From assembly GCA_012838995.1 (NCBI GenBank), contig DUOD01000048.1, positions 1 to 64,000 of the forward strand: a stretch of DNA of 64,000 nucleotides, given 5' to 3'. Position numbers and translations under genes: made by a program. Every line of letters starts with the position of its first letter. Position 1 is the first letter of the stretch. This stretch comes from Clostridiales bacterium. Its GTDB lineage: Bacteria; Bacillota; Clostridia; DUOD01. Shown here piece after piece: positions 49,335 through 60,936 of the stretch. The notes beneath the pieces are model-generated. The model saw nothing but the letters and a program-made list of their open reading frames with translations, made no database searches and was not told the origin of the DNA.

Positions 49335-50116
49335 TGACAAACACCATTTGCAGGGTCGAGTATAACGATTATATCAACAAAAACATAAAAAAGATGGGTA
49401 TTTCAGGCATTGAACATAAAAGGGAAGTGCTGCCCGGCCAGTTTCTTCATATAAAACCCGGCAGTGACTACCACGGTCTGCTCCTTAGAAGGCCCATCAG
49501 CATAAGCGATGTACTGCCCTCCACCGGAATTATGGAGATTATATATCTAATAAAGGGTCCGGGCACTGCCGAACTGTCCAGGTTAAAGCCCGGTGACGGG
49601 GTGGATGTACTAGGTCCTTTGGGCAACGGTCTTGTGTTGGACGATAACGTAAAAAATTTGTTGCTCATCGGCGGGGGTATGGGTGTAGCCCCCCTTTTAT
49701 ACGCCGCCAGGTACTATAAACACCTGTCCTTAAACGGTATCTTCGGCTGGAGGGATACCGGCAGCTTAATACCCCTGGGCGCAGCAAAAGATTTTATGGA
49801 CAGGGTATATATTTGTACCCAGGACGGGAGCACGGGTCATAGGGGATTGGTAACCGATATATTCTGTGAAAGGGTGGAGGATATAAGGCCTGATATGGTT
49901 TTTGCCTGTGGTCCTGTCGCCATGCTCAAGGAGGTACAAAGGTTATGTACCCGGTTTGGGCTGGACAGTCGGTTCAGCATGGAGGAGCGGATGGGTTGCG
50001 GCGTGGGCAGCTGCATGACATGCGCTTGTAAGATAGAACGGGACGGTAATTGGCAATACGAAAGGGTATGCTGCGACGGACCGGTATTTAACGGACAAAG
50101 GGTGGTGTTTGATTGA
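49331..50116 (+). CDS. pyrK: Dihydroorotate dehydrogenase B electron transfer subunit
   Basis: LLRRPISISDV, GPLGNGL, LIGGGMGVAPLLYAAR, MEERMGCGVGSCMTCACKI 2Fe-2S motif. Confidence 0.97.
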   Translation: MMTNTICRVEYNDYINKNIKKMGISGIEHKREVLPGQFLHIKPGSDYHGLLLRRPISISDVLPSTGIMEIIYLIKGPGTAELSRLKPGDGVDVLGPLGNGLVLDDNVKNLLLIGGGMGVAPLLYAARYYKHLSLNGIFGWRDTGSLIPLGAAKDFMDRVYICTQDGSTGHRGLVTDIFCERVEDIRPDMVFACGPVAMLKEVQRLCTRFGLDSRFSMEERMGCGVGSCMTCACKIERDGNWQYERVCCDGPVFNGQRVVFD

Positions 50117-51028
50117 ATGGATATTAATACAACCGTCGACATAGCCGGGGTAACCTTCAAAAACCCGGTGATAGCCGCTTCGGGTACCTTCGGCTACGGT
50201 AGGGAGCACGTGGATTATATGGATTTAAACAAGATAGGCGGTATATCGGTATCGGGCTTGACCTTGGAGCCCAGGAATGGTAATCCTCCTCCTAGGATAG
50301 TAGAGACCCCTTCGGGCATCATTAACAGTGTGGGCCTACAAAATCCCGGTGTGGAGTATTTTATAAATCATCAACTTCCCTGGTTGAAAGAATATGATAC
50401 CCGCATTATTGTTAATATTGCCGGCAATACCGTTGAAGAATACTGCCAGATAGCAGACAGGTTCAATGGTACTGACGTAGACATGCTGGAGCTTAATATA
50501 TCCTGTCCCAATGTAAAGCAAGGCGGTATTGCCTTTGGAACGCAGCCCGTCATGGTGGAGGAAATAACCTCGGCCGTGAAAAGATATACCCAATACCCCC
50601 TGGTGGTGAAGTTATCGCCCAATGTGGGTGATATAGTGGCCATTGCCCGGGCTGCCCAGGCAGGCGGTGCCGATGCCTTGTCCCTTATCAATACTATAAC
50701 TGCCATGGCGGTGGATATAGAAAACAAAAGACCCATGCTTGAAAACGTTATCGGAGGTCTGTCCGGTCCGGCTATAAAACCCATTGCCTTGCGCATGGTA
50801 TGGCAGGTATGCAACAGCGTGGATATACCTGTTATTGGTATGGGCGGCATAATGAACGGCAGGGATGCGGTGGAATTTATGATGGTGGGAGCCAGGGCAG
50901 TTGCCGTGGGTACTGCCAACCTTATCCATCCCGATGCCTGTGTCCGGGTATTGAAAGGTGTAGAGCAATATATGACAACGGCCGGCGTTAAGGATATCAG
51001 GGATATAATAGGCATTATAAAGACATAA
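50117..51028 (+). CDS. pyrD: Dihydroorotate dehydrogenase B catalytic subunit
   Basis: NPVIAASGTFGYG, LELNISCPNVKQGG, IPVIGMGGIMNGRDAVEFMMVGARAVAVGTAN. Confidence 0.97.
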   Translation: MDINTTVDIAGVTFKNPVIAASGTFGYGREHVDYMDLNKIGGISVSGLTLEPRNGNPPPRIVETPSGIINSVGLQNPGVEYFINHQLPWLKEYDTRIIVNIAGNTVEEYCQIADRFNGTDVDMLELNISCPNVKQGGIAFGTQPVMVEEITSAVKRYTQYPLVVKLSPNVGDIVAIARAAQAGGADALSLINTITAMAVDIENKRPMLENVIGGLSGPAIKPIALRMVWQVCNSVDIPVIGMGGIMNGRDAVEFMMVGARAVAVGTANLIHPDACVRVLKGVEQYMTTAGVKDIRDIIGIIKT

Positions 51029-51234
51029 TCCATGGGTAAAATCGATATTCTTTCTCGTTTAAACCGCCAAAACATGTAGCTTAAAAGTTAGGCAGGAATT
51101 GACAGGGCTTAATGGGAAAAGATAAGAATATTGAAAAGTGAACAGGCATAATTAGAAGAAATAAGAGCAGTGAGAACGGATAGGGAGTAGCATAGGGTGA
51201 AAGTACAGTATCCTATGATATCCTATTAGAAACA

Positions 51235-51339
51235 ATGCAGGATATGTCCGAGCAACAGGATATAAAAGACAATGGAATATTCCCCGATATACCATTTAAA
51301 AACTGTCGGAATATGGGAGAAAAATATGGAAGGTTGTGA
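51235..51339 (+). CDS. Candidate 34-aa small ORF coupled to pyrE (MQDMSEQQDIKDNGIFPDIPFKNCRNMGEKYGRL)
   Basis: Stop TGA overlaps the pyrE GTG start (GTGA, 51336-51339); weak SD. Confidence 0.3.
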   Translation: MQDMSEQQDIKDNGIFPDIPFKNCRNMGEKYGRL

Positions 51340-51932
51340 TAAAATTGTTGACTAAGGATCAAATAATAGATATTTTCAAAGACACCGGCGCCCTGCTGGA
51401 GGGGCATTTCCTTCTAACTTCAGGACGTCACAGCGATAAATATATACAATGCGCCCGGGTGTTCCAGTACCCTAACCACTCGGAAGTGATATGTCGACAA
51501 CTGGCAAAGCAAATAAAAGACGCGGGGATAGACGTGGATCTGACAGTAGGTCCGGCCATGGGCGGCATTATCCTTTCCTATGAAATGGGCAAGGCCCTTG
51601 GCGTTAGGAACATATTTGCCGAAAGGGAGGAGGGGGTTATGACCTTCCGCCGAGGCTTTGAAATCAAACCCGGTGAAAGGATATTGGTAGTGGAGGATGT
51701 GGTAACCACCGGCGGTTCCGTTAAAGAAGTAATAAAGCTAATAGAAAGCTCCGGCGGTCGGGTGGTGGGTGTATCCTCCGTTGTTGACCGTAGCGGTGGC
51801 AGGGTAGATTTTGGAGTGCCCCACATTTCCCTAATTCCAATGGAGGTAAAATCTTACGACAGCGATGAATGTCCTCTGTGCCGCCGGAGCGATATTCCCT
51901 TGGTTAAACCCGGCAGCCGTGGAATAAAGTAG
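51336..51932 (+). CDS. pyrE: Orotate phosphoribosyltransferase
   Basis: GHFLLTSGRHSDKYIQCA, GPAMGGIILSYEMGKALG, ILVVEDVVTTGGSVKEVI. Confidence 0.97.
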   Translation: MIKLLTKDQIIDIFKDTGALLEGHFLLTSGRHSDKYIQCARVFQYPNHSEVICRQLAKQIKDAGIDVDLTVGPAMGGIILSYEMGKALGVRNIFAEREEGVMTFRRGFEIKPGERILVVEDVVTTGGSVKEVIKLIESSGGRVVGVSSVVDRSGGRVDFGVPHISLIPMEVKSYDSDECPLCRRSDIPLVKPGSRGIK

Positions 51933-51945
51933 TGAGAAAACGGAT

Positions 51946-51976
51946 AAAAGCCGGAAGAGTCCGCTTCCGGTTATGG
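51946..51976. terminator. Hairpin between convergent pyrE and rqcH
   Basis: aagccggaagagtccgcttccggtt. Confidence 0.55.
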
Positions 51977-51995
51977 ATGGTGGTCAATGGGTTAA

Positions 51996-53774
51996 TTATG
52001 GAGTAAGGGATTCCGGTTTTGCCAGGCTGTTGATTTTTTTCTCATCAGGGGTTACATATAATGTTTTGTGGTTTTCATAAATAACCATACCCGGCTTGGC
52101 ACCTTTGGGTTTCTTTACGTATTTTTTCAATGTATAGTCCACCGGCACATTGGAGGAGTGGCGGGCCTTGCTGTAGAAAGCGGCTATCATGGCCGCAACA
52201 TTCAGCACTTCCCGGTCGGGGCGGGTATTTTCCGACTTTAATATTACATGGGAACCCGGAATATCCTTCACATGTAGCCATATATCCTGGGGCCGCGCCA
52301 GCTGTAGAGTAAGGTAATCGTTTTGTTTGTTGTTCTTACCCACATAAATGTGTTGACCACCGTCGGTTACATAATGAAGGGGCATGGACATATCCTTTTT
52401 CCGGGCACCGCCGCGTTTTTTACCCGCGCCCTTTTTTATATACCCCAGACATGCCAGTTCTTCCCTGATTTCTTCCACTTCCAGCTCATGGGTGCACTTG
52501 CCCAGGTTGTCTACCTGTCCTTCCAGGTAGGCTATTTCTTTCCGAGTGGCATCTATTTGCTTTGCCAATTCTTTTATTGCAGTTTTACATTTGTTGTATT
52601 TTTTGAAATATCCCTGGGCATTTTGGGCGGGCGTTAGGTTCTTTTTTAGAGGGATTTCTACCGGTTGCATATTTTCATAAAAGTTTTCCAGCACCACACT
52701 GTCTGCCTTGGCCGGTATATTGTAGAGGTTGGCGGTTAATAATTCGCCGTACAGCCTGTATTTATCGCCGTTCTTTGCGTTGTTCAGCTCGTTAAGAAGC
52801 TTCCCCAACTTTTTTTGGCTTCTGTCCAGGTGGGTATTAACCGTCTTTAAAACAGCTGCGGTTTTTTGCTTGAGCCGATCCATCCTATCCCGGTCATGGT
52901 AGAAGGTTTCCAAGGCTGAGCTTATATCCTGAAAATCGGTCTGTTTAAGGTGGTATAAATAACTCAGTACCGTTGCCGATACTTCCATAGGCCGACCCTG
53001 TCCATCCAATACTATACAAGGCGAGTACAAGCCTTTCTTTATATCCCCGAAAAATTTTGTAAAACCTTCCGACAGCTGGGTTATATTATCGTCAGTTAAG
53101 ACGTCGTCCTTTCCTTCCCTGTTAAGATATCTAAACACTATCTCCCGAGCGGTGACCAAAGAGACGCCGGTGAAGCTGTTCATTATATGTTTTGCAATAC
53201 CTACCCGGCCCTTATATTTGGATAATATTTCCTCAACAGCGGCTGTGTCCACCGACAGGGGATTGACCTTGTCCCGGGAAGGAGGTCGTGTATAGGGCAT
53301 GCCCGGCAGCACCTCCCTTACCCGGCTTACGGCTGAGGTTATGCGCTTTATGGCATCTATTATATCGCCGTCTCCATTGACCAGTATTATATTGCTATGC
53401 CGGCCCATGATTTCGATTATCAGCCTTTTGGTGGAAACTTCGCCCAGTTCGTCTGTGGTATCTATCAAAATTTCAACAATTCGTTCAAAATCCGGCTGAA
53501 TTATATCCTTTATCCTCCCGCCCTGGATATGCTTTCGAAGTAGCATGCAAAACGGCGGTGCGGTATGGGGATTGCTCTTGTTTTGCCGAGTAATGTAAAG
53601 TCTTGGGTTGTTTGAACTGGCGGACAGCAGTACATGATGGCTGCCCGTTTTAGTCCTTATGTTAAGGGTGATTTCATCCGGTTCGGGTTGATATACCTTG
53701 TCGATGCGACCGTCAATAATTGTATCTTTAAACTGTGCAACCAGACAGCTTATAACCACTCCATCCAGCGCCAT
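51996..53774 (-). CDS. rqcH: Rqc2 homologue RqcH (NFACT/FbpA family)
   Basis: MALDGVVISCLVAQFKDTIIDGRIDKVYQPEPDEI; C-terminal GGQHIYVGKNNKQNDYLTLQLARPQDIWLHVKDIPGSHVIL. Confidence 0.97.
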   Translation of the reverse strand: MALDGVVISCLVAQFKDTIIDGRIDKVYQPEPDEITLNIRTKTGSHHVLLSASSNNPRLYITRQNKSNPHTAPPFCMLLRKHIQGGRIKDIIQPDFERIVEILIDTTDELGEVSTKRLIIEIMGRHSNIILVNGDGDIIDAIKRITSAVSRVREVLPGMPYTRPPSRDKVNPLSVDTAAVEEILSKYKGRVGIAKHIMNSFTGVSLVTAREIVFRYLNREGKDDVLTDDNITQLSEGFTKFFGDIKKGLYSPCIVLDGQGRPMEVSATVLSYLYHLKQTDFQDISSALETFYHDRDRMDRLKQKTAAVLKTVNTHLDRSQKKLGKLLNELNNAKNGDKYRLYGELLTANLYNIPAKADSVVLENFYENMQPVEIPLKKNLTPAQNAQGYFKKYNKCKTAIKELAKQIDATRKEIAYLEGQVDNLGKCTHELEVEEIREELACLGYIKKGAGKKRGGARKKDMSMPLHYVTDGGQHIYVGKNNKQNDYLTLQLARPQDIWLHVKDIPGSHVILKSENTRPDREVLNVAAMIAAFYSKARHSSNVPVDYTLKKYVKKPKGAKPGMVIYENHKTLYVTPDEKKINSLAKPESLTP

Positions 53775-54010
53775 AATTATCCTCCTTCTGACATCTTACA
53801 GCGGTACAATACTTTAATGAAAGTTGTCCCTAACAGTATATCACCTGGATTGGAAAATTAAAAGTTCACAAAAAGGCGGTATATCGGTTGTAAAAATAGG
53901 CATTAAGTTGTATCATATTAAAGATAAAGGGTTATTTATTATTAACAGTTTTTTATTTATGATTTGAGACCATAATAATGTATAATGGTTATGGAAGGAA
54001 TGGTTATATA

Positions 54011-54889
54011 ATGCTAAAAAGCATGACGGGATACGGGAGAGGGGAGAAAAAATCAGGTGATCGTGAACTGGTGGTGGAAATAAAGACATTAAACCACAGG
54101 TACACGGATTTTAATATAAAAATGCCCAAGCACCTGAGTTTCTTAGAGGATGAGATAAAAAGATACGTTCAAAGGCTGGTACTTAGGGGGCGGGTAGAAG
54201 TATACATAAACTTCAAAAATAATTATGGCCAGACCCCAAAATTGGTAGTAAATGATTCCTTGATTGAGCAGTATATAAATGTGATGAAACATATTGCCCA
54301 TCGTTATAACACCGAATTAAAACTGGACGCCCAAGCAATAGTTCAGTACCCGGATGTAATAAACGTGGAGGAAGAGGCGGAGGATGAAGATGCTTTAAGA
54401 AGTTTTATTTTCTCAGCCCTGGATGATGCCTTGGACAATCTTATTGCCATGCGTACCCGTGAGGGCGAACAAATGAAGGACGATATGGCCAGGCGATTGG
54501 ATGCTATTGAGGCCATGATGGATAAAATAGATGAAAGAATCCCTGAGATGGTAAAGGAATACCAAAACAACCTAAACAAAAGGATTCAGGAGCTAATAGG
54601 TCAGGTTGAGGTGGACCAGGTACGGTTGGCAAACGAAGTGGCCTATTTTGCGGAAAGGAGCAATGTTGCCGAAGAAATAACCAGGCTCCGCAGCCATATA
54701 AGCCAAATGCGGTCAACCATGGAAAGTCATGAGCCCGTGGGAAGGAAGCTGGATTTTATCATCCAGGAAATGAACAGGGAAGTTAACACAATAGCTTCCA
54801 AAGCCGGCGACATACAAATTATTAACATGGTAGTTGACATAAAGACAGAATTGGAAAAGATAAGGGAGCAAGTACAAAATATAGAATAA
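54011..54889 (+). CDS. YicC/YloC family endoribonuclease
   Basis: MLKSMTGYGRGE, EIKTLNHRYTDFNIKMPKHLSFLEDEI, GRKLDFIIQEMNREVNTIASKAGD. Confidence 0.96.
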   Translation: MLKSMTGYGRGEKKSGDRELVVEIKTLNHRYTDFNIKMPKHLSFLEDEIKRYVQRLVLRGRVEVYINFKNNYGQTPKLVVNDSLIEQYINVMKHIAHRYNTELKLDAQAIVQYPDVINVEEEAEDEDALRSFIFSALDDALDNLIAMRTREGEQMKDDMARRLDAIEAMMDKIDERIPEMVKEYQNNLNKRIQELIGQVEVDQVRLANEVAYFAERSNVAEEITRLRSHISQMRSTMESHEPVGRKLDFIIQEMNREVNTIASKAGDIQIINMVVDIKTELEKIREQVQNIE

Positions 54890-54908
54890 AAAATGGGAGG
54901 AATGAAAA

Positions 54909-55175
54909 ATGAGTATGAAATTGATAAACATAGGTTTTGGAAATATAGTTTCTGCCAATAGGTTGGTTGCCATTGTAAGTCCTGAATCGGCGCCCATTAA
55001 ACGCATTATACAGGAAGCCAGGGATCGGGGCATGTTGATAGATGCAACATATGGAAGGAGAACCAGGGCGGTTATAATTACCGACAGTGACCATATAATC
55101 CTATCTGCCGTACAACCCGAGACGGTAGCCCACAGGCTGGATACCAAGGACGAATTTCATGTAGATGAGGGCTGA
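54909..55175 (+). CDS. remA: Extracellular matrix regulator RemA (DUF370)
   Basis: [68 protein letters not shown]. Confidence 0.96.
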   Translation: MSMKLINIGFGNIVSANRLVAIVSPESAPIKRIIQEARDRGMLIDATYGRRTRAVIITDSDHIILSAVQPETVAHRLDTKDEFHVDEG

Positions 55176-55177
55176 GC

Positions 55178-55798
55178 ATGGGTTCCAAGGGATTATTGAT
55201 AGTTATATCCGGGCCCTCCGGGACAGGCAAGGGTACGGTGTGCCGGAAGCTGTTAAAGGAATGCAAGGATCTGCATCTATCTGTATCCGTAACAACGAGG
55301 CAGCCCCGGCCGGGGGAAATTGACGGGAAGAGCTATTTTTTCGTAGATAAAGAAAAGTTTATGGAAATGAAGGAACGCAACCAATTCTTGGAATACGCCG
55401 AAGTATATGGGAATTATTACGGTACTCCTAAGGAATATGTCCTAAACATGTTAAACAGCGGTCGGGATGTACTGCTGGAGATAGACATCCAGGGTGCGCT
55501 GCAGGTAAAGGAGACCTTTAGGGACGGTGTATTTATATTTGTTGTACCGCCTTCCATGGAAGAACTTAAAAATAGGATTATTAAGAGGGGCTCTGAGACA
55601 CAGGAAACTTTTAAAACCAGGTTCAACAGCGCCTTTAACGAACTTGAATATTGCGTACAGTACAATTACGTAGTGATTAATGATTCAGTCGTAAAGGCTT
55701 GTGAAAAGATCAAGGCTATTATAACTGCTGAAAGATGTAAAGTGAGAAGAAACATGGATCTGTTTGCAGCATTGAGAGGAGGAATGCAAAAAACATGA
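55178..55798 (+). CDS. gmk: Guanylate kinase
   Basis: [38 protein letters not shown]. Confidence 0.98.
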   Translation: MGSKGLLIVISGPSGTGKGTVCRKLLKECKDLHLSVSVTTRQPRPGEIDGKSYFFVDKEKFMEMKERNQFLEYAEVYGNYYGTPKEYVLNMLNSGRDVLLEIDIQGALQVKETFRDGVFIFVVPPSMEELKNRIIKRGSETQETFKTRFNSAFNELEYCVQYNYVVINDSVVKACEKIKAIITAERCKVRRNMDLFAALRGGMQKT

Positions 55799-56001
55799 TT
55801 TATCCACCCATTGATGAACTTATGAAGAAAGTTGACAGCAGGTATACATTGGTAGTAGAAACGGCAAAAAGAGCCAGACAGCTGGTAAGTGGTTCGGAGC
55901 CCAAGTGTGATGTAAAGTCAGAAAAACCGGTTACCACGGCTATATATGAAATTTTAGGAGGCAAGGTAACCTATAAAAGAACAAAGGAAGGTATTAAATA
56001 G
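55795..56001 (+). CDS. rpoZ: RNA polymerase omega subunit
   Basis: [31 protein letters not shown]. Confidence 0.95.
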   Translation: MIYPPIDELMKKVDSRYTLVVETAKRARQLVSGSEPKCDVKSEKPVTTAIYEILGGKVTYKRTKEGIK

Positions 56002-56004
56002 TAT

Positions 56005-57204
56005 ATGACGTGTAACACGCTTGAGGGAAAAACGGTAGTACTTGGTATTACCGGGGGTATAGCGGCTTATAAAGCCGCAGATATGGTCAGTAGACTTAAA
56101 AAATTAGGTGCCTGTGTCCACGTTATAATGACCCGAAATGCCGTCAGGTTTATTACTCCACTCACCCTACAGACACTGTCACAAAACAGGGTGGTGGTGG
56201 ATATGTTTGAGCAGCCCCATTACTGGGAAATAGACCATATATCCTTAGCCCAAAAGGCTGACCTGATGGTCATTGCCCCGGCCAGTGCCAATATAATAGG
56301 CAAAATAGCCAACGGCATTGCGGATGATATGTTATCCACCACTGTCATGGCCACAAAAGCCCATGTTATCATCGCTCCCGCCATGAATACCAATATGTAC
56401 CATAACCCGTTTTTTCAGCAAAACCTCAACAAACTAAAGGAGAGCGGGTTCACCGTTGTAGAACCGGGCGAGGGCAGGCTGGCCTGCGGTGACTGCGGAA
56501 AGGGCAGGTTACAGGACATTAACGTTATAATAGATACAATTCTCAATTTTTTTAAAACCCGTCAAGATTACAAAGGCACCAACGCTCTGGTGACTGCCGG
56601 TCCTACCCGGGAGCCCATTGATCCGGTCAGATTTATTACAAACCATTCCAGCGGAAAGATGGGATACGCCATAGCCGAGGCTTTTGCCCAGAGGGGTGCC
56701 CGGGTTAAATTAATAACGGGGCCCACCCATCTTGATCCGCCCCAAGGTGCGGAGGTAATAAGGATACAACGGGCCAGGGAGATGCTAGACCGGGTGATGG
56801 AGCATTTTCCTTGGGCCGATGTGGTAGTAAAGGCGGCAGCGGTAAGCGATTACCGCCCCAGGGAGGAGATGGTCCATAAACTTAAAAAACATCACCAACG
56901 ATTGGAGATACCCCTTGTTAAAAATCCCGATATACTCATGGAACTGGGTAGGATAAAGGGCGATAAAAAGCTCATCGGTTTTGCAGCCGAAACCGATAAC
57001 GTTAAGGAATATGCCCGTCGGAAGTTACTAGAGAAAAACATTGATATGATAGTGGCCAATAACGTAACGGCTAAGGATGCCGGCTTTTATTCGGATACCA
57101 ACAAGGTTTCCATAATATTTGCCAACGGAAAAGAGTTGGATTTACCAAATATGCCCAAACGCAAGCTTGCCCATATCATACTGGATGAAATAAAAACCCT
57201 TTAA
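56005..57204 (+). CDS. coaBC: Bifunctional phosphopantothenoylcysteine decarboxylase/synthase
   Basis: LGITGGIAAYKAADMVSRLKK, APAMNTNMY, VTAGPTREPIDPVRFITNHSSGKMGYA. Confidence 0.98.
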   Translation: MTCNTLEGKTVVLGITGGIAAYKAADMVSRLKKLGACVHVIMTRNAVRFITPLTLQTLSQNRVVVDMFEQPHYWEIDHISLAQKADLMVIAPASANIIGKIANGIADDMLSTTVMATKAHVIIAPAMNTNMYHNPFFQQNLNKLKESGFTVVEPGEGRLACGDCGKGRLQDINVIIDTILNFFKTRQDYKGTNALVTAGPTREPIDPVRFITNHSSGKMGYAIAEAFAQRGARVKLITGPTHLDPPQGAEVIRIQRAREMLDRVMEHFPWADVVVKAAAVSDYRPREEMVHKLKKHHQRLEIPLVKNPDILMELGRIKGDKKLIGFAAETDNVKEYARRKLLEKNIDMIVANNVTAKDAGFYSDTNKVSIIFANGKELDLPNMPKRKLAHIILDEIKTL

Positions 57205-57267
57205 CAAAAGGCCGGCGGAAGCATTTTAAACGGAAGGAAAGGGCTGAGGGAATGGGGGCAGCATTTA

Positions 57268-59517
57268 ATGAACCTTTATGCAAAGGTGGTTATTATATCA
57301 TCAACTTATCATTTGGATAGTGTATTTACATATAGGGTACCTCAACAGCTGATCTCCACTGTGGGACTGGGGGTCAGGGTGCAGGTACCCTTCGGCCCTG
57401 GCGACGGCAAAAAGGAAGGATACGTCGTAGGGACGGATTGCGAAATAGAGCCGGAGCTTAAGAAAAAAGGGGTAAAGGACATTATATCCGTCCTTGACCC
57501 TCAGCCGGTCTTTAATCAAAAGGCCTTGGACCTGGCATTGTGGCTCCAGCAACGGTATCTATGTACCATTACCCAGGCAATTCAATGTATAATACCGCCG
57601 GGGATTAAGCAGGTATCTTTTAAGCATAGAAAGAAGGTTGCCCTGGTCAATGATGATATGACCATGGAGGACTACAGGGAAGTGATAAGCCCAAGAGCTA
57701 AGTCCCAGCTTAGGATGGTGGAACTGCTCCTTCAGCATGGTCCCCTTGAGCGTAATGCTTTGCTTAAAATGGCCCGGGCCGGTGACAGTCCCTTAAGGGA
57801 ACTAATAAGTAAGAATATAGTAAAAATCATATACCTGCCCCAGGAAAGGACTCCGGATATGGAAATACTGGAGGGGGATGAACAGGTACATACACTGACA
57901 TCCGACCAGTTAGAGGCGGTGGATAGAATATCCCAAGCCCTGGAAAATAGGCGGGGCAGGTTTTTAATCCACGGTGTAACCGGAAGCGGCAAGACGGAAA
58001 TATATATGGCTCTTATAAAAAAAGCCATGGATATGGGTTTGCAGTCCATTGTGCTGGTGCCGGAGATATCTTTAACCCCACAGATACTAAGCAGGTTCAA
58101 AGCAAGGTTTGGGTCACAGGTCGCGGTGTTCCACAGCCGTTTGTCGGCCGGTGAACGGTTCGACCAGTGGCATAGGATAGCAAGGGGCGATGTTAAGGTA
58201 GTACTAGGCCCAAGGTCGGCGATATTTTCACCCTTTAAGTCTCTGGGCCTTATTATAATGGATGAGGAACACGAAACCAGCTATAAATCCTCCGATCTAA
58301 GTCCAAAATATCATGCTCGGGAAGTGGCCATGATGCGGTGCCACTTGGAAGGAGGGGTGCTGGTACTGGGCAGCGCCACCCCTTCCATTGAAACCTACTA
58401 CCATGCAAAACGTGGTAGGTATTCGCTGATTTCCATAGATAAAAGAATTAATAACATAAAAATGCCCGAGGTAAGACTGGTGGATATGAGGGAGGAATTA
58501 CTGCAGGGGAATAGGACCATCTTCAGCCGGTTGTTATTCCACGGGATTAAGGATATACTTAATAATGGGGAACAGGCCATGTTGTTCCTCAACCGTAGGG
58601 GATTTTCCACCTTCGTATCATGCAGGGCATGCGGATTCATACTAAAATGTCCTGACTGTGATATAGCATTGACATACCACACCGACGGTATGCTAAAATG
58701 TCACTACTGTGGTTTCTCACGGCCCAATCCAAAATCATGTCCAAAGTGCAGCAGAAACTATATTAAATATTTTGGTATAGGTACCCAAAGGGTGGAAAAG
58801 GAGCTTAAGAAATATTTTCCACAATGTAGAGTACTTCGGATGGACGTGGATACCACCTCGGCCAAGGGTTCCCATACAAGGATACTAAAGGCCTTTTCCC
58901 AAGGAAAGGCCGATGTTTTAATAGGCACACAGATGATAGCAAAAGGCTTGGATTTTCCGAATATCACACTGGTGGGGGTGGTTTTGGCTGATACCACCCT
59001 CAACCTTCCGGACTTCAGGAGCAGTGAAAAGACCTTCCAATTAATAACCCAGGTTGCCGGTAGGGCGGGCCGGGGAGATAAGGCCGGCAGGGTAATTGTT
59101 CAGACCTATCAGCCGGAGCATTTCAGTTTGATAGCTGCCATGCACCACGACTACAATGCCTTTTATGACAGGGAAATTCTAATGCGAAAACAATTAAACT
59201 ATCCGCCCTTTGCCGAAATGGTAAGGATTCTTTTCACGGGAGAGGACCGGGAACAGGTAATACAAGCGGGAAAGGACGCATATAAGGAGATGCAGGGTTT
59301 TGGCATAAATGATCGGGACAATACCCGGTGCCTTAATCTGGCGCCCGCTCCTCTTGCCAGGATAAGAAAAAGGCACCGATGGCAAATAATAATAAAAACC
59401 AAGGAATTCGATAAGTTAAGGGAACAAATTTTTGATATAATAAAACAAACACAAAAAAGGTATCAGCATAAAGGGGTAGCCATAAGTGTTGACAGGAATC
59501 CTACAAATCTGTTATAG
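57268..59517 (+). CDS. priA: Primosomal protein N' (helicase PriA)
   Basis: [27 protein letters not shown], cysteine-rich zinc region [17 protein letters not shown]...CHYCG...CPKCS. Confidence 0.98.
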   Translation: MNLYAKVVIISSTYHLDSVFTYRVPQQLISTVGLGVRVQVPFGPGDGKKEGYVVGTDCEIEPELKKKGVKDIISVLDPQPVFNQKALDLALWLQQRYLCTITQAIQCIIPPGIKQVSFKHRKKVALVNDDMTMEDYREVISPRAKSQLRMVELLLQHGPLERNALLKMARAGDSPLRELISKNIVKIIYLPQERTPDMEILEGDEQVHTLTSDQLEAVDRISQALENRRGRFLIHGVTGSGKTEIYMALIKKAMDMGLQSIVLVPEISLTPQILSRFKARFGSQVAVFHSRLSAGERFDQWHRIARGDVKVVLGPRSAIFSPFKSLGLIIMDEEHETSYKSSDLSPKYHAREVAMMRCHLEGGVLVLGSATPSIETYYHAKRGRYSLISIDKRINNIKMPEVRLVDMREELLQGNRTIFSRLLFHGIKDILNNGEQAMLFLNRRGFSTFVSCRACGFILKCPDCDIALTYHTDGMLKCHYCGFSRPNPKSCPKCSRNYIKYFGIGTQRVEKELKKYFPQCRVLRMDVDTTSAKGSHTRILKAFSQGKADVLIGTQMIAKGLDFPNITLVGVVLADTTLNLPDFRSSEKTFQLITQVAGRAGRGDKAGRVIVQTYQPEHFSLIAAMHHDYNAFYDREILMRKQLNYPPFAEMVRILFTGEDREQVIQAGKDAYKEMQGFGINDRDNTRCLNLAPAPLARIRKRHRWQIIIKTKEFDKLREQIFDIIKQTQKRYQHKGVAISVDRNPTNLL

Positions 59518-59528
59518 GAGGATATAAA

Positions 59529-59987
59529 ATGGCAATCAGGGAAATAAGGGTAGTAGGAGACGAAATTTTGAGGAAGAAAGCCAGAAGGGTAGACAAAATA
59601 GACGACAGAATAAAGACAATATTGGACGATATGATAGAGACCATGCACAAGTCCGAGGGTGTGGGCCTGGCGGCACCCCAGGTGGGTATTTTGAGGAAAC
59701 TTGTGGTTATTGACCTGGGTGATGGCGTGATAGAACTTATAAACCCGGAAATTGTTGAGCAGGAAGGGGAAGCGATAGACCAGGAAGGCTGCCTGAGTGT
59801 ACCCGGCGTTACCGGGAAGGTACTTCGACCGGCCCGGGTAAAGGTCAAGGCGGTGGACAGAAACAACAAGCCCTTGGAGATAGAGGGCACCGATCTTTTG
59901 GCCCGTGCATTATGTCACGAGATCGATCATTTACACGGCATTCTCTTTATAGATAAAATTATTACCGAAGAAGGAGAGCAGTCTTAA
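59529..59987 (+). CDS. def: Peptide deformylase
   Basis: [28 protein letters not shown]. Confidence 0.98.
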   Translation: MAIREIRVVGDEILRKKARRVDKIDDRIKTILDDMIETMHKSEGVGLAAPQVGILRKLVVIDLGDGVIELINPEIVEQEGEAIDQEGCLSVPGVTGKVLRPARVKVKAVDRNNKPLEIEGTDLLARALCHEIDHLHGILFIDKIITEEGEQS

Positions 59988-59988
59988 A

Positions 59989-60936
59989 GTGAAAGTTATT
60001 TTTATGGGCAGTCCGGATTTTGCCGTGCCTTGTCTGGATATGCTTATAAGGGAATACAACGTGGTGGCAGTGGTAACCCAGCCCGACAGACCCAAGGGGA
60101 GGGGCGGGAAGATATCGGCCACGCCGGTTAAGGACCGTGCCTTGTCGGCCGGTATTCCGGTCTTACAGCCGGTTTCCATAAAAGAGCCGGAGGTTATTGA
60201 ACAGATACGATCACTGACGCCGGATATTATAATAACCGCTGCCTACGGCCAGATAATCCCTCCCGCCATTCTGGATATACCGAAATTTGGGTGTATTAAC
60301 GTCCATGCGTCGCTGCTGCCCAAGTACCGAGGCGCTTCGCCTATACATTGGAGTATAATAAACGGCGAGGAGGAGACGGGTATTACCATAATGCTTATGG
60401 ACGAAGGCATGGATACCGGGGATATATTATTGCAAAGTCGGCTGTCCATAGGCCGTGATGAGACGGCCGGACAATTACATGATCGGTTATCACAATTAGC
60501 GGTAGACACTTTAAAAAAGGCCGTTGAGGGTATACAAAGGGGTACAATAGTGCCTATCCCCCAGGACCATGACAAGGCCACCTACTGTCCGAAATTGGAC
60601 AAATCCATGGGTGCAATTGACTGGAGTAAGTCTCCCAGGGATGTCAAGAACTTGGTAAGGGGCCTAAATCCTTGGCCGGGAGCGTATACCTATTACAAAA
60701 ATAATATGGTCAAAATATGGAATGTTAATATAATTGATATAGGAAAAAATAAAGACAAGGGTGGGACAATTATAAAAGCAAACAGCAAGGAAGGCATTTG
60801 GGTTGCTGCGGGAGATGGTATTATAGAGATTAAAGATATGCAGGTGGCAGGTTCCAGGCGAATGGATAGCAGGCAATATATGATGGGACATCATTGGGAT
60901 GTCGGGGAAATCCTGACCGGCAAGATTATTGAATGA
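59989..60936 (+). CDS. fmt: Methionyl-tRNA formyltransferase
   Basis: IFMGSPDFAVPCLDML, VTQPDRPKGRGGK, NVHASLLPKYRGASPIHWSIINGEEETGITIM. Confidence 0.98.
   Translation: MKVIFMGSPDFAVPCLDMLIREYNVVAVVTQPDRPKGRGGKISATPVKDRALSAGIPVLQPVSIKEPEVIEQIRSLTPDIIITAAYGQIIPPAILDIPKFGCINVHASLLPKYRGASPIHWSIINGEEETGITIMLMDEGMDTGDILLQSRLSIGRDETAGQLHDRLSQLAVDTLKKAVEGIQRGTIVPIPQDHDKATYCPKLDKSMGAIDWSKSPRDVKNLVRGLNPWPGAYTYYKNNMVKIWNVNIIDIGKNKDKGGTIIKANSKEGIWVAAGDGIIEIKDMQVAGSRRMDSRQYMMGHHWDVGEILTGKIIE

Noticed and set aside
50371-51075. 234-aa minus-strand ORF antisense to pyrD
   Set aside because: Shadow ORF over a well-supported gene; composition mirrors the reverse complement, no recognisable motif or SD.
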